From an uncultured Hyphomicrobiales bacterium (GTDB lineage Bacteria; Pseudomonadota; Alphaproteobacteria; Rhizobiales; Devosiaceae): a DNA stretch of 64,000 nucleotides. The stretch lies in NCBI GenBank assembly GCA_903842455.1, contig CAIMLX010000212.1, forward strand, positions 1-64,000, in the 5' to 3' direction. A program made the position numbers and the translations under genes. The notes beneath the pieces are model-generated. The model was not told the DNA's origin, made no database searches, and saw nothing but the letters and a program-made list of their open reading frames with translations. Shown here in pieces: positions 56,452 through 64,000 of this stretch (positions within the stretch are counted from its first letter, which is position 1; each line of letters begins with the position of its first letter).

Positions 56452-56729
56452 ATGAATTCTGGCGCAACCAAACCTGTCTGCCGCTGCGATGCAGCGTGGC
56501 AAGTCCAGCCTGGTGGCGAAACTTTCTTCTCTGCGCGGGGCCCTCGGGCCGGCGCTTGTTCCACGTCCGCTCTTGCGAACCAGGTCTAGGCGAGCGACGC
56601 CACTCCGGGCGCGCTAGGCCCTATATGGAGGTATTGGGCGCCAAAGGCAAGCCTGCTGTTGCGGCGGGCGACCGGGCGCCGGCGCATCCGGCGGCCCCGG
56701 CGCCGGCCGGATCGGGTCTACCACACTAC
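56452..56729. other. intergenic region
   Basis: There is no supported gene in these 278 bases. The frames that exist run through from the neighbouring genes. The promoter of the S21 operon should lie in its left part. Confidence 0.4.
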
Positions 56730-57203
56730 TCAGGTCGGGCTGTCGGGCGCCTTGGCCGCAGCCTTTGTCTGGCGCGCTTCCGCCAGGTGCACGAGGACGG
56801 CGGCGAAGGCGATGAGCGCCGCGATGCCGCCCATCGAAGCACCGGGGGCATCGCGCAGCGAGGCTCCGGGCAGGATGGCAGCGATGACGAGGATCAGCGA
56901 CACCCACCAGCCAGCCCTGGCGAATAACGGCGCGTTGACGATGTCGTCGACGAGGAACGCGAAGGCCAGCACTACCAGAATGACGTAGGCGTGCGGGTGC
57001 AGTTCCCAGCCGGTGCCGACTGCCGCGAAGCTGGTGATTATCAGGTCCGTGTACTCGTTGAGGTTCATGGCGTTGGGGATGAAGCCGCTGCCCTCATCGT
57101 TCAAGTAGAGGAAGAACTGCGAGACAAAGAGCAGCAGGATGGCGGCCAGCATCAGCAGCCGCGCCGGCGACTTGTCCCGGAAGAATTCGCGCACCAGATC
57201 CAT
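56730..57203 (-). CDS. hypothetical inner-membrane protein
   Basis: The 157-residue protein shows four hydrophobic segments at about residues 14-33, 68-86, 93-112 and 124-142. The loop between the first two, about 35 residues (NDEGSGFIPNAMNLNEYTDLIITS), should face the periplasm. The N-terminus is charged and cytoplasmic; the tail is basic and helical. No named family is recognised. It lies 23 bases after the TPR protein gene on the same strand and may be co-transcribed with it. Confidence 0.65.
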   Translation of the reverse strand: MDLVREFFRDKSPARLLMLAAILLLFVSQFFLYLNDEGSGFIPNAMNLNEYTDLIITSFAAVGTGWELHPHAYVILVVLAFAFLVDDIVNAPLFARAGWWVSLILVIAAILPGASLRDAPGASMGGIAALIAFAAVLVHLAEARQTKAAAKAPDSPT

Positions 57204-57226
57204 ATCGGTCCCTCTCTTTCTAAGTG

Positions 57227-58900
57227 CTAGTTGGTTGTCGGTGTGAGCCGCACCACTTCGCCCTCTGCGAAGACCCGCTGCTCGTGATCGGCAGGCGCCA
57301 CTTCGAGGAAGCGGCGGAACGCGGCCAGGGCCTCGGCCGGCTTGCCGACCCGGTCGTAGAGCTTGCCCAGCGACAGGAAGACTGCAGGCACCGGCGGGTC
57401 AGCGTCGGTCAGCGCGGCAAACGCGGCAATGGCCTCGGCAAGGGGTCGCTCTCCTGCGAGGCCCAGGCCCATCAGGGCGCCGGCGCGCACCACCTGCAGG
57501 CGAACGCTGGTTTCACCGCGGGCGATGGCGGTATCGTATGCGGCGAGCGCCTCGGCAAACGCGCGGGTGGCGACAAGGGCGTTGCCGAGCGAGAACCATG
57601 CCTCGGCGTTCTGTGGCTCGAACTGCGCCCAGTTGCGATACATCGCGGCGGCGGCAGCAAAGTCCGGGGTATCGCCATACTTGCCGTAGTAGAGGTTGCC
57701 CAGCGCTTCAAGCGCCTCGGGGTCGCCGGGGGCAACCGAGAGGGCCTCCCGCAGATGCGCCTCGCCCGGCGTGCGGTTGCCCAACTCCAGTTCGGTCCGC
57801 CCGGCCAGCACCAGGTGCCGCGGCTCTTCGGGCGCCAGCCGCGCCGCTTCGAGGAAGTGGCCGACAGCAGCGGCACGGTCCCCCTGCATGTAGGCCACCG
57901 AGGCGCGCGCCCGGGCGACTTCGAGCTTTCCCGTTCCGGCCCGGCCAGCCTGCTGCAGGGCCGCGCCGGCCTCGTCGAAGCGCCCGAGATGGGCAAGGGC
58001 AAGCGCCCGGTTGACCTGGGGCTCGATCATCCGGGGGTCGAGCAACGCCGCCGCCTCGAATGCCGCGAGGGCCTCGGCGTGGTTGCCCCGGCCGAGCTCG
58101 ATCTCGCCGATCAGGTTGTGAGCCCAGTGCGCCGCCGGATCGCGCCGCCGCACCAGTTGCCGGGCCAGCACTACGGCCCGGTCGGGCGCGGTGCGCGACA
58201 GCGCGGCGATCGACACGAAGGGGTCGAGCTCGCTGAAGATGTTCTCGGCCGCAGCGCGAAAATAGTCGCGGCTCGGCGTCGTGCCCATTTCCGGCAGGTC
58301 GATGATGGTGGCTGTGCCGCGCCGTACGCGCAGGCGCAGCCGCATCTCGGCGGGCGTACAGGCCGGGCTGGCGCAGACAAACTCGCCCGAAATGCGGGTT
58401 TCGAAGAGGTTGAGGAACTGGCGCAGTTGCGAGAGCACCGCCTCGAGCGACAGGCCGCTCTGCGGGATGGAGAAATCGAGCGCCCGCCCCTGCGGCACCG
58501 CGACGAAGGTGCGTTTGGCGGTATCGGCGGCAGACTCGAAATCCTTGAGCCCGTCCCAGACGCGATTGGCGGCGACCTCGGGCGTGAGGCCCATTTCGAC
58601 CAGCGTCAGCGGCACCGAGATCGGCTCGATCACCACCTGGTTCTTCCACAGCTGGGTGGCGAGCGCCGGCAACAGCAGGAAGAAAGCCGCAAAGAAGCTG
58701 AAGTTGATCAGCAGCGAGCGCAGCGTATTGGACGCCGCCTCGACGGTGGGCAGCGAAATCAAGCGCCGGGGCGCTGGATTCTTCGCATCCGCCGGGGCCG
58801 CCGGCGCGGCCGGAACTGCTTCGTCCACCGGCGCAGCGGACGTCGCGCGCACGCGTGCCGACCGCCGTTTCGGTCCGGTTGGTTCGTTCTGCTCTGCCAC
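57227..58900 (-). CDS. membrane-anchored TPR protein
   Basis: The 557-residue protein has a basic, Ala/Pro-rich cytoplasmic N-terminus (about 1-60), one membrane helix at about 63-83 and a C-terminal part made of tetratricopeptide repeats from about 250 to 550 (for example HWAHNLIGEIELGRGNHAEALAAFEAAALLDPR). The region between, about 90-245, has a beta-rich character with two Cys in FVCASPACTPAEM. TPRs mediate protein-protein contacts; no enzyme motif is visible. It may be a scaffold in the periplasm. It precedes the small membrane protein gene. Confidence 0.78.
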   Translation of the reverse strand: MAEQNEPTGPKRRSARVRATSAAPVDEAVPAAPAAPADAKNPAPRRLISLPTVEAASNTLRSLLINFSFFAAFFLLLPALATQLWKNQVVIEPISVPLTLVEMGLTPEVAANRVWDGLKDFESAADTAKRTFVAVPQGRALDFSIPQSGLSLEAVLSQLRQFLNLFETRISGEFVCASPACTPAEMRLRLRVRRGTATIIDLPEMGTTPSRDYFRAAAENIFSELDPFVSIAALSRTAPDRAVVLARQLVRRRDPAAHWAHNLIGEIELGRGNHAEALAAFEAAALLDPRMIEPQVNRALALAHLGRFDEAGAALQQAGRAGTGKLEVARARASVAYMQGDRAAAVGHFLEAARLAPEEPRHLVLAGRTELELGNRTPGEAHLREALSVAPGDPEALEALGNLYYGKYGDTPDFAAAAAMYRNWAQFEPQNAEAWFSLGNALVATRAFAEALAAYDTAIARGETSVRLQVVRAGALMGLGLAGERPLAEAIAAFAALTDADPPVPAVFLSLGKLYDRVGKPAEALAAFRRFLEVAPADHEQRVFAEGEVVRLTPTTN

Positions 58901-59006
58901 GATCTGCCCTCGCCCTACGGTAACGGCAGATTTTTGCGATTGTCCATGGGTGGCGGGCGGTTATCCTGCTCTGCGCCAGCGGTTTGGGGCTGGCGTCGAG
59001 GGGACG

Positions 59007-60161
59007 ATGAAACGACTGGTGATCTGTTTCGACGGGACCTGGAACCGGCTCGATGCGCCGCACCCGACCAATGTGCTTTTTACTGCCGAAAGCGTGCTGC
59101 CGGTTGCCGCCGACGGCACGGTGCAGGTGGTCTATTACGACGAGGGCGTGGGGACCGAGGAGGGCGAGTCGCTCACTGGCGGCATCTTCGGCGCCGGCCT
59201 GATGCGAAACCTCAGCGAGGCCTATCGCTTCATCATCTTCAACCACGCGCCGGGCGACGAGATCCACATTTTCGGCTTCTCGCGCGGCGCCTATACGGCC
59301 CGCTCGCTAGCCGGGCTGCTGTCGACCAGCGGCCTCGTGGCGCGGCGGCATGCGGGACGGGCGTACGAGGCGATCGAACACTACCGCAAGCGCGAGACGT
59401 CGCAGAGCTTTGTCGAGGCGATGCTAGACTTTCGCTCACGGTTCTCGGAGCTGTGCATCTCGGAGGACGAGGAGGCCTGGCGCCGCCGCAATATTGAGGG
59501 CTATGCGCTTGGCGCCCGGCCGCGGCTCAAGGTGAATTACCTCGGGATCTGGGACACGGTGGGGTCGCTGGGCATACCGGGCTACATCGCCTTTGCGAGC
59601 GCGGTGAACCGGGCCTACCAGTTTCACGACGTGAGCCTGTCGCCGATGGTGGGCCGGGCCCGGCATGCCGTGGCCATCGACGAGCGCAAGCACGATTTCG
59701 CGCCCACGCTGTGGAGCAATCTCGACCAGCTTAACGAGATGCGCGGCGCTGACCCGGTGGGAGCGGATGCGCCCTACCAGCAGGTCTGGTTTCCGGGCGT
59801 GCACGGGTCGGTGGGCGGCGGCGGCGAGCGCCGGGGGCTGTCGGATGCTGCGCTGGTGTGGATCTGGGACGGCGCGCGGCAGGCTGGGCTGGAGTTCGAT
59901 ACCGGGCCAGAATCGCGCTTTGCCACACTGCGGCCGTCGCATCTCGAACAGCTCGAGAACCAGGATCGCACCGCGACGGGGCTCCTCGGCACGCTGCTCG
60001 ACAGCCTGCCCAAGGGGGACCGGCTGCCGGGCCCGCGCGGGCTGCACGAGGTGAGCAGCCTGGCGCGGCAGCGCTGGCGGGAGCCAGCGGCCAACCTGCC
60101 GGAGGGCCGGCCCTACCGCCCGACCACACTAGCTGACCTGGCCGGCCTGCTCGACGAGTGA
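59007..60161 (+). CDS. DUF2235 family alpha/beta hydrolase
   Basis: The 384-residue protein starts with KRLVICFDGTWN, the hallmark of DUF2235, and has the nucleophile elbow GFSRGAYTAR with S92. Acidic residues in YLGIWDTVGSLG and a histidine in FPGVHGSVGGG are the likely partners. Some relatives are phospholipase effectors (Tle1-like) of type VI secretion systems, but no such genes are near and no signal peptide or adaptor is seen. GAGGGGA precedes ATG 59007. Its stop codon lies nine bases from that of the dehydrogenase gene. Confidence 0.82.
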   Translation: MKRLVICFDGTWNRLDAPHPTNVLFTAESVLPVAADGTVQVVYYDEGVGTEEGESLTGGIFGAGLMRNLSEAYRFIIFNHAPGDEIHIFGFSRGAYTARSLAGLLSTSGLVARRHAGRAYEAIEHYRKRETSQSFVEAMLDFRSRFSELCISEDEEAWRRRNIEGYALGARPRLKVNYLGIWDTVGSLGIPGYIAFASAVNRAYQFHDVSLSPMVGRARHAVAIDERKHDFAPTLWSNLDQLNEMRGADPVGADAPYQQVWFPGVHGSVGGGGERRGLSDAALVWIWDGARQAGLEFDTGPESRFATLRPSHLEQLENQDRTATGLLGTLLDSLPKGDRLPGPRGLHEVSSLARQRWREPAANLPEGRPYRPTTLADLAGLLDE

Positions 60162-60169
60162 CCGCCGGC

Positions 60170-61597
60170 TCAGCCGTGGTTGATCATCACGTGGCGGACG
60201 GCGGTGTAGTCCTCGAGCGCGTAGATCGACATGTCCTTGCCGTAGCCGGACTGCTTGAGGCCGCCATGCGGCATCTCGTTGACCAGCATGAAGTGGGTGT
60301 TGATCCACGTGCAGCCGTATTGCAGGCGGGCTGCGGTCTGCATCGCCTTGTCGATGTCCTTGGTCCACACCGACGAGGCGAGGCCGTAGTCGGAATCGTT
60401 GGCCCAGGCGATGGCGTCCTCGGGCTCGGTGAAGCGGGTGATCGAGACGACCGGGCCGAACACTTCACGCCGCACGATCTCGTCCTGCTGCAGCGCGCCG
60501 GCGATGACGGTGGGCTCGTAGTAGAAGCCCTTGTCGCCCGAGACGTGGCCGCCGGTGGTGATGCTGATATGCGGCAGTTCGGACGCGCGCTCGACGAAGC
60601 TCGCAACGCGGTCGCGCTGGCGCTTTGAAATCAGCGGGCCGATCTCGTTGAGGGTGTCGTCCTGCTGGTTGAACTGGATCGAGCCGACGGCCGCGCTGAG
60701 GTCGGCGACCAGCTTGTCGTGGATCTTCGGACCGGCGTAGATGCGGCAGGCGGCGGTGCAATCCTGGCCGGCATTGTAGAAGCCGAAGGCCTTGAGGCCG
60801 TTGACCACGGCATCGAGGTCGGCGTCGTCGTAGACGATGACCGGCGCCTTGCCGCCGAGTTCGAGATGCGTGCGCTTCACCGACTTTGCGGCGGCCTGCA
60901 GCACCTTCTTGCCGGTCGCGACGTCGCCGGTGATCGAGATCATGTTGACGCGCGGGTGGTTGATGAGCGCGTTGCCGACGCTTTCGCCGCGGCCGAGCAC
61001 GACGTTGACGACGCCTTCGGGCAGGACATCGGCGAACACCTTGGCGAGCTTCAGGGCAGTGAGCGGGGTCTGCTCGGAGGGCTTGAAGATGACGGTGTTG
61101 CCGCCGGCGATGGCCGGGGCCAGCTTCCACGCCATCATCATCAGGGGGTAGTTCCACGGCGCGATCGAGGCGACGACGCCAATCGGGTCGCGACGGATCA
61201 TCGAGGTGTGGCCGGGGAGGTACTCGCCTGCCACGGCGCCGTGCATGTTGCGAACCGCACCGGCGAAGAAGCGCCAGCAATCGACGATGGCGGGGATTTC
61301 GTCGTTGAGCACGGCGTTGATCGGCTTGCCGCAGTTCAACGCCTCGAGCGCAGCGAAGCCGGCCGCGTCATCCTCGATGGCCTGGGCGATCTTCAACAGG
61401 TAGTTCGAGCGCTGACCGGGGGTGGTGCGGCTCCAGGTGGCGAAGGCCTGTTCGGCGGCGGCGACGGCCGCGTCGATCTGGCTATCGGACGCCTCGGCGA
61501 TGGGCTCGATCAGCGCGCCGGTGCGCGGGTTCAGCACCTGCTCGGCGGTTTCGGTGCCCGCTTCGAAGCGCGAGCCGATCAGCATTTGCGTGTCCAT
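60170..61597 (-). CDS. patD: gamma-aminobutyraldehyde dehydrogenase (PatD/YdcW type)
   Basis: The 475-residue NAD-dependent aldehyde dehydrogenase has catalytic C280 ([11 protein letters not shown]), E246 (ELGGKAP) and N149 (APWNYPL). Length and many segments ([44 protein letters not shown]) match E. coli YdcW/PatD, which oxidises 4-aminobutanal from putrescine to GABA. The operon order ATPase-permease-permease-dehydrogenase matches ydcTUVW. It lies 16 bases after a permease gene. Related betaine aldehyde dehydrogenases remain an alternative. ATG 61597 gives the same N-terminus as the family. Confidence 0.88.
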   Translation of the reverse strand: MDTQMLIGSRFEAGTETAEQVLNPRTGALIEPIAEASDSQIDAAVAAAEQAFATWSRTTPGQRSNYLLKIAQAIEDDAAGFAALEALNCGKPINAVLNDEIPAIVDCWRFFAGAVRNMHGAVAGEYLPGHTSMIRRDPIGVVASIAPWNYPLMMMAWKLAPAIAGGNTVIFKPSEQTPLTALKLAKVFADVLPEGVVNVVLGRGESVGNALINHPRVNMISITGDVATGKKVLQAAAKSVKRTHLELGGKAPVIVYDDADLDAVVNGLKAFGFYNAGQDCTAACRIYAGPKIHDKLVADLSAAVGSIQFNQQDDTLNEIGPLISKRQRDRVASFVERASELPHISITTGGHVSGDKGFYYEPTVIAGALQQDEIVRREVFGPVVSITRFTEPEDAIAWANDSDYGLASSVWTKDIDKAMQTAARLQYGCTWINTHFMLVNEMPHGGLKQSGYGKDMSIYALEDYTAVRHVMINHG

Positions 61598-61613
61598 GGT
61601 CTCTCTCCCGGTC

Positions 61614-62426
61614 CTACTTGCCTGCCCCGGCAACCGATTGTTCCCCGCCGCGCGTCAGGTAGAAGGCGGCGAGGATGGGCAGGAAGGTGACGATGATGAC
61701 CACCATCGCCACCACATTGGTGACAGGCCGCTGGCGCGGCCGGATAAGTTCTTCGAGCATCCAGATCGGCAGGGTCTGCTGCTGCCCGGCGGTGAAGGTG
61801 GTGACGATGACCTCATCGAAGCTGAGCGCGAAGGCCAGCATGCCGCCCGCCAGCAGCGCCGTGCCCAGATTGGGCAGGATGACGTGGCGGAAGGTCTGGA
61901 AGCCGTCGGCGCCGAGGTCCATCGCCGCCTCGACCAGCGAGCCATGCAGCCGCCGGAAGCGGGCGACGGCGTTGTTGTAGACGACGACGATGCAGAACGT
62001 CGCGTGGCCAAGAATGATGGTCCAGAACGAAAACGGGATTTCCATCAGGTTGAAGGCGGAGCGCAGCGAGATGCCGGTGATGATGCCGGGCAGCGCGATC
62101 GGCAGGATCACCAGCAGCGAGATGGTTTCGCGGCCGAAGAATTTCGTGCCCGACACGGCGGCGGCGACGAGGGTGCCGAGCACCAGCGCGATGACGGTGG
62201 AAATGAATGCGACCTGTACCGACAGGGTCAGCGCCTGCCAGACGTCGGGCCGGTTCCAGGCCGCCTCGAACCATTTCAGCGTCAACCCCGGCGGCGGCCA
62301 CTGGTAGGTCCGCTCCTCGGTGGAGAAGGCATAAAGGAAGATCAGCGCCAGCGGGGCGAGCATGAAGAGCAGGCCGGCGAAGGCGGCGACCTTCAGGCCT
62401 AGGGGGGCGCGGGAGTCGGAGTTCAT
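61614..62426 (-). CDS. ABC transporter permease (PotC/YdcV type)
   Basis: The 270-residue inner-membrane subunit has six helices, starting at about residue 12 ([24 protein letters not shown]), and an EAA loop, [20 protein letters not shown]. It belongs to the polyamine/spermidine-putrescine permease group. GGAGAG precedes ATG 62426; the longer frame to 62579 lies in a repeat-rich gap. It is followed by the aldehyde dehydrogenase gene. The permease partner is the gene at 62589. Confidence 0.88.
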   Translation of the reverse strand: MNSDSRAPLGLKVAAFAGLLFMLAPLALIFLYAFSTEERTYQWPPPGLTLKWFEAAWNRPDVWQALTLSVQVAFISTVIALVLGTLVAAAVSGTKFFGRETISLLVILPIALPGIITGISLRSAFNLMEIPFSFWTIILGHATFCIVVVYNNAVARFRRLHGSLVEAAMDLGADGFQTFRHVILPNLGTALLAGGMLAFALSFDEVIVTTFTAGQQQTLPIWMLEELIRPRQRPVTNVVAMVVIIVTFLPILAAFYLTRGGEQSVAGAGK

Positions 62427-62472
62427 GGCCGCTCTCCACGCTCTTTGCTTTGTTCGGCAGCGACTGGGAGCG

Positions 62473-62530
62473 CCCCCTCCACCATGCTTCGCATGGTCCC
62501 CCTCCCCCGTGGCTTCGCCACAGTGGAGGA
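62473..62530. repeat. palindromic intergenic repeat
   Basis: Two hairpins with TTC loops stand side by side: ACCATGC TTC GCATGGT at 62481-62497 and GTGGC TTC GCCAC at 62509-62521. The flanks CCTCCA and TGGAGG can pair around them, giving a cruciform. This is the kind of C-rich palindromic element dispersed between alphaproteobacterial genes. It separates the two permease genes by about 160 bases. Confidence 0.6.
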
Positions 62531-62588
62531 CCCCGGCGACGTCGGTGCCCCGACAGGGCTCCTCCACCGCATGGCGCAAGTCTGCCCG

Positions 62589-63545
62589 TCAGAGCGCATC
62601 GAAGGCTCCGGCGCGTTTGGCGAGCCACAGGTAGAGGCCCATGATGACGATCGGCACGACGGTGAAGGCGGCGGCCAGCGGGATGTTGCCGGCGGTGCCC
62701 TGGTGCGAATAGACCGCCTGGCCGATGAAGAACTGCGAGTTGCCGATGATCTGCGGGATGATGTAGTCGCCCAGCGTCAGCGAGAAAGTGAAGATCGAGC
62801 CGGCGATGACGCCGGGCAGCGCCAGAGGGAAGATCACCTTCCAGAAGGTCTGGCGCGGGGTGGCGCCGAGATCGGCCGAGGCATCGAGCAGGTTGGTGGG
62901 GACGCGCTCGATCGCTGCCTGGATGGGCAGGATCATGAAGGGCATCCAGACATAGAGGAAGACGAGGAAGGTGCCGGTGTAGCTGATCGACAGCGAGTTG
63001 CCGCCGATGATCGGGATCGACAGCCACGCCTCGAGCAGCCATTTGAGATGCAGTTGCTCGAAGGCCCAGTTGAGGATGCCTTCCTTGGCGAGGATCAGCT
63101 TCCACGCATATATCTTGACGAGATAGCTGGCCCAGAGCGGCAGCATGATGGCGAGGTAGAACAGCGCCTTCCACTTTCCCCGCGCATAGCGGGCGGCCAT
63201 GTAGGCGATCGGAAAGGCGACGACGGCCGAGGCGAGGGTGACCAGCGCCGCCATCGCGGTGGTGCGGACGATGATGTCGAGGTTCTGCGGGCGCAGCAGC
63301 TCGGCGTAGGTCTTGAGGGTGAACTCGCGGTTGATGAGGCCGGAGAACTCGTCAATCGAAAAGAAGCTCTGCAGCAGCAGCGCCAGCAGCGAGCCGAGAT
63401 AGACGATGCCGAGCCATAGGATGGCCGGCAGCAGCATGAGGAAGATCAGCAGGCCGGGGCGGCGCCAGAAATGGTCGGACAGCGCGCCGAGCCAGCCGCG
63501 CCGGTTGGCGAGGATGGCGCCCGTGCCTGCCGCGAGCGCGGTCAC
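62589..63545 (-). CDS. ABC transporter permease (PotB/YdcU type)
   Basis: The 318-residue permease has six helices and the EAA motif [24 protein letters not shown] sequence of about 60 residues precedes the second helix, and the loop [21 protein letters not shown] is typical of the spermidine/putrescine group. The GTG at 63545 overlaps the TGA of the ATPase (GTGA), which decides the start over longer frames. It partners with the permease at 61614. Confidence 0.88.
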   Translation of the reverse strand: MTALAAGTGAILANRRGWLGALSDHFWRRPGLLIFLMLLPAILWLGIVYLGSLLALLLQSFFSIDEFSGLINREFTLKTYAELLRPQNLDIIVRTTAMAALVTLASAVVAFPIAYMAARYARGKWKALFYLAIMLPLWASYLVKIYAWKLILAKEGILNWAFEQLHLKWLLEAWLSIPIIGGNSLSISYTGTFLVFLYVWMPFMILPIQAAIERVPTNLLDASADLGATPRQTFWKVIFPLALPGVIAGSIFTFSLTLGDYIIPQIIGNSQFFIGQAVYSHQGTAGNIPLAAAFTVVPIVIMGLYLWLAKRAGAFDAL

Positions 63546-64000
63546 TCGGGGTTCTCCATGAAGTGGAGAGCGTCGGGCGCGAAGGAGACGGTGACCCGGT
63601 CGCCTTCGTGCGGCAGGTCGCCGGAAGCCGGGACGACGGCAGTGAGGCGCCGGCCGGCGAGGTCGATGCCAAGGCGGGTGGTGGAGCCGGTATAGCTGCG
63701 CGTCACCACGGTTCCGGTGAGCGGCGCGGCGCCATCGCTGGCCTGCGAAACGCTGACCGCCTCGGGGCGGAGGCTGGCCCATCTCGAAACGCCAGCAACG
63801 GCCTGCACGAACTCTGGCGGCAGCACGTTGGAGGAGCCGACGAAATCGGCGACGAAGCGGGTCTGCGGGCGGCGGTAGACTTCCTCGGGGGTGCCGACCT
63901 GCATGATGCGGCCGGTGTTGAACACGGCGACGCGGTCGGCCATCGACAGGGCCTCGCCCTGGTCGTGGGTGACGAAGATGAAGGTGATGCCGAGCTGCTT
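63542..64000 (-). CDS. ABC transporter ATP-binding protein (PotA type), partial
   Basis: Only the last 152 codons are in the window; the 5' part lies beyond the right edge. The visible part begins just before the switch histidine in [19 protein letters not shown] and continues through the C-terminal TOBE/regulatory domain ([18 protein letters not shown]). The sequence fits PotA-type polyamine ATPases. It overlaps the permease by four bases. Walker motifs should be found in the neighbouring sequence. Confidence 0.88.
   Translation of the reverse strand, partial: KQLGITFIFVTHDQGEALSMADRVAVFNTGRIMQVGTPEEVYRRPQTRFVADFVGSSNVLPPEFVQAVAGVSRWASLRPEAVSVSQASDGAAPLTGTVVTRSYTGSTTRLGIDLAGRRLTAVVPASGDLPHEGDRVTVSFAPDALHFMENPE

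Noticed and set aside
57224-59497. A 757-codon plus-strand open frame
   Set aside because: It is antisense to the TPR gene and runs out of frame into the DUF2235 gene; composition is unlike the real proteins.
59007-60161. Type VI secretion effector locus
   Set aside because: The DUF2235 fold matches some effectors, but no Hcp, VgrG, PAAR or immunity gene is present nearby.

Overview
The window is GC-rich alphaproteobacterial DNA, most likely from the Hyphomicrobiales. A Devosia-like organism is my inference from protein style and the RirA regulator; there is no rRNA in the window to settle it. Genes are densely packed with many ATGA, GTGA or TGATG overlaps. I saw no tRNA, rRNA, CRISPR array, insertion sequence or phage gene.

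Region A (about 1.7-17.4 kb) is a LacI-controlled catabolic regulon. It holds an ABC transporter (binding protein, two permeases, ATPase), an amidase, a histidinol-dehydrogenase-like oxidoreductase, an SDR dehydrogenase, the LacI regulator, a bicupin, a MetE-C-like protein and an RraA-type aldolase. A second HisD-like paralogue, an alpha/beta hydrolase and a two-domain SnoaL-like protein lie on a divergent arm. Copies of the palindrome TGCATACGTATGCA sit before each of the four transcription units (two copies before the transporter), so the whole set looks like one regulon. There is no his operon, so the HisD proteins are probably dedicated alcohol-to-acid dehydrogenases. The substrate is unknown. 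This is my best candidate for an undescribed pathway.

Region B (20.7-38.2 kb) is a glycan or sugar utilisation locus. Eight minus-strand genes (SDR, glucarate-dehydratase-like enolase, ABC ATPase, binding protein, two permeases, GntR regulator, GH38-type glycosidase) diverge from a lactonase and two more GH38-type proteins. An aldose-epimerase-like gene follows. Three GH38-fold paralogues plus a dehydrogenase-lactonase-dehydratase set suggest release of a sugar and its non-phosphorylative oxidation. Between regions A and B is a 998-residue FG-GAP/RTX protein.

Region C (38.4-60.2 kb) is mixed housekeeping and signalling. It contains a glycosyltransferase, a Sel1-repeat/caspase-like protein, an aldo-keto reductase, RirA, an ABC-F ATPase, a second LacI regulator with a consensus operator, and several very small proteins including a DUF1127 gene. 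Next come an overlapping lipid kinase / metallophosphoesterase / PAP2 phosphatase trio, a membrane diguanylate cyclase, an AraC / phytanoyl-CoA dioxygenase pair, CspA, a ribosomal protein S21 cluster, a TPR membrane protein and a DUF2235 hydrolase.

Region D (60.2-64 kb) is the end of a polyamine-type operon running on the minus strand: PotA-like ATPase (cut by the window edge), two permeases and a gamma-aminobutyraldehyde dehydrogenase, the same gene set as ydcTUVW of E. coli.
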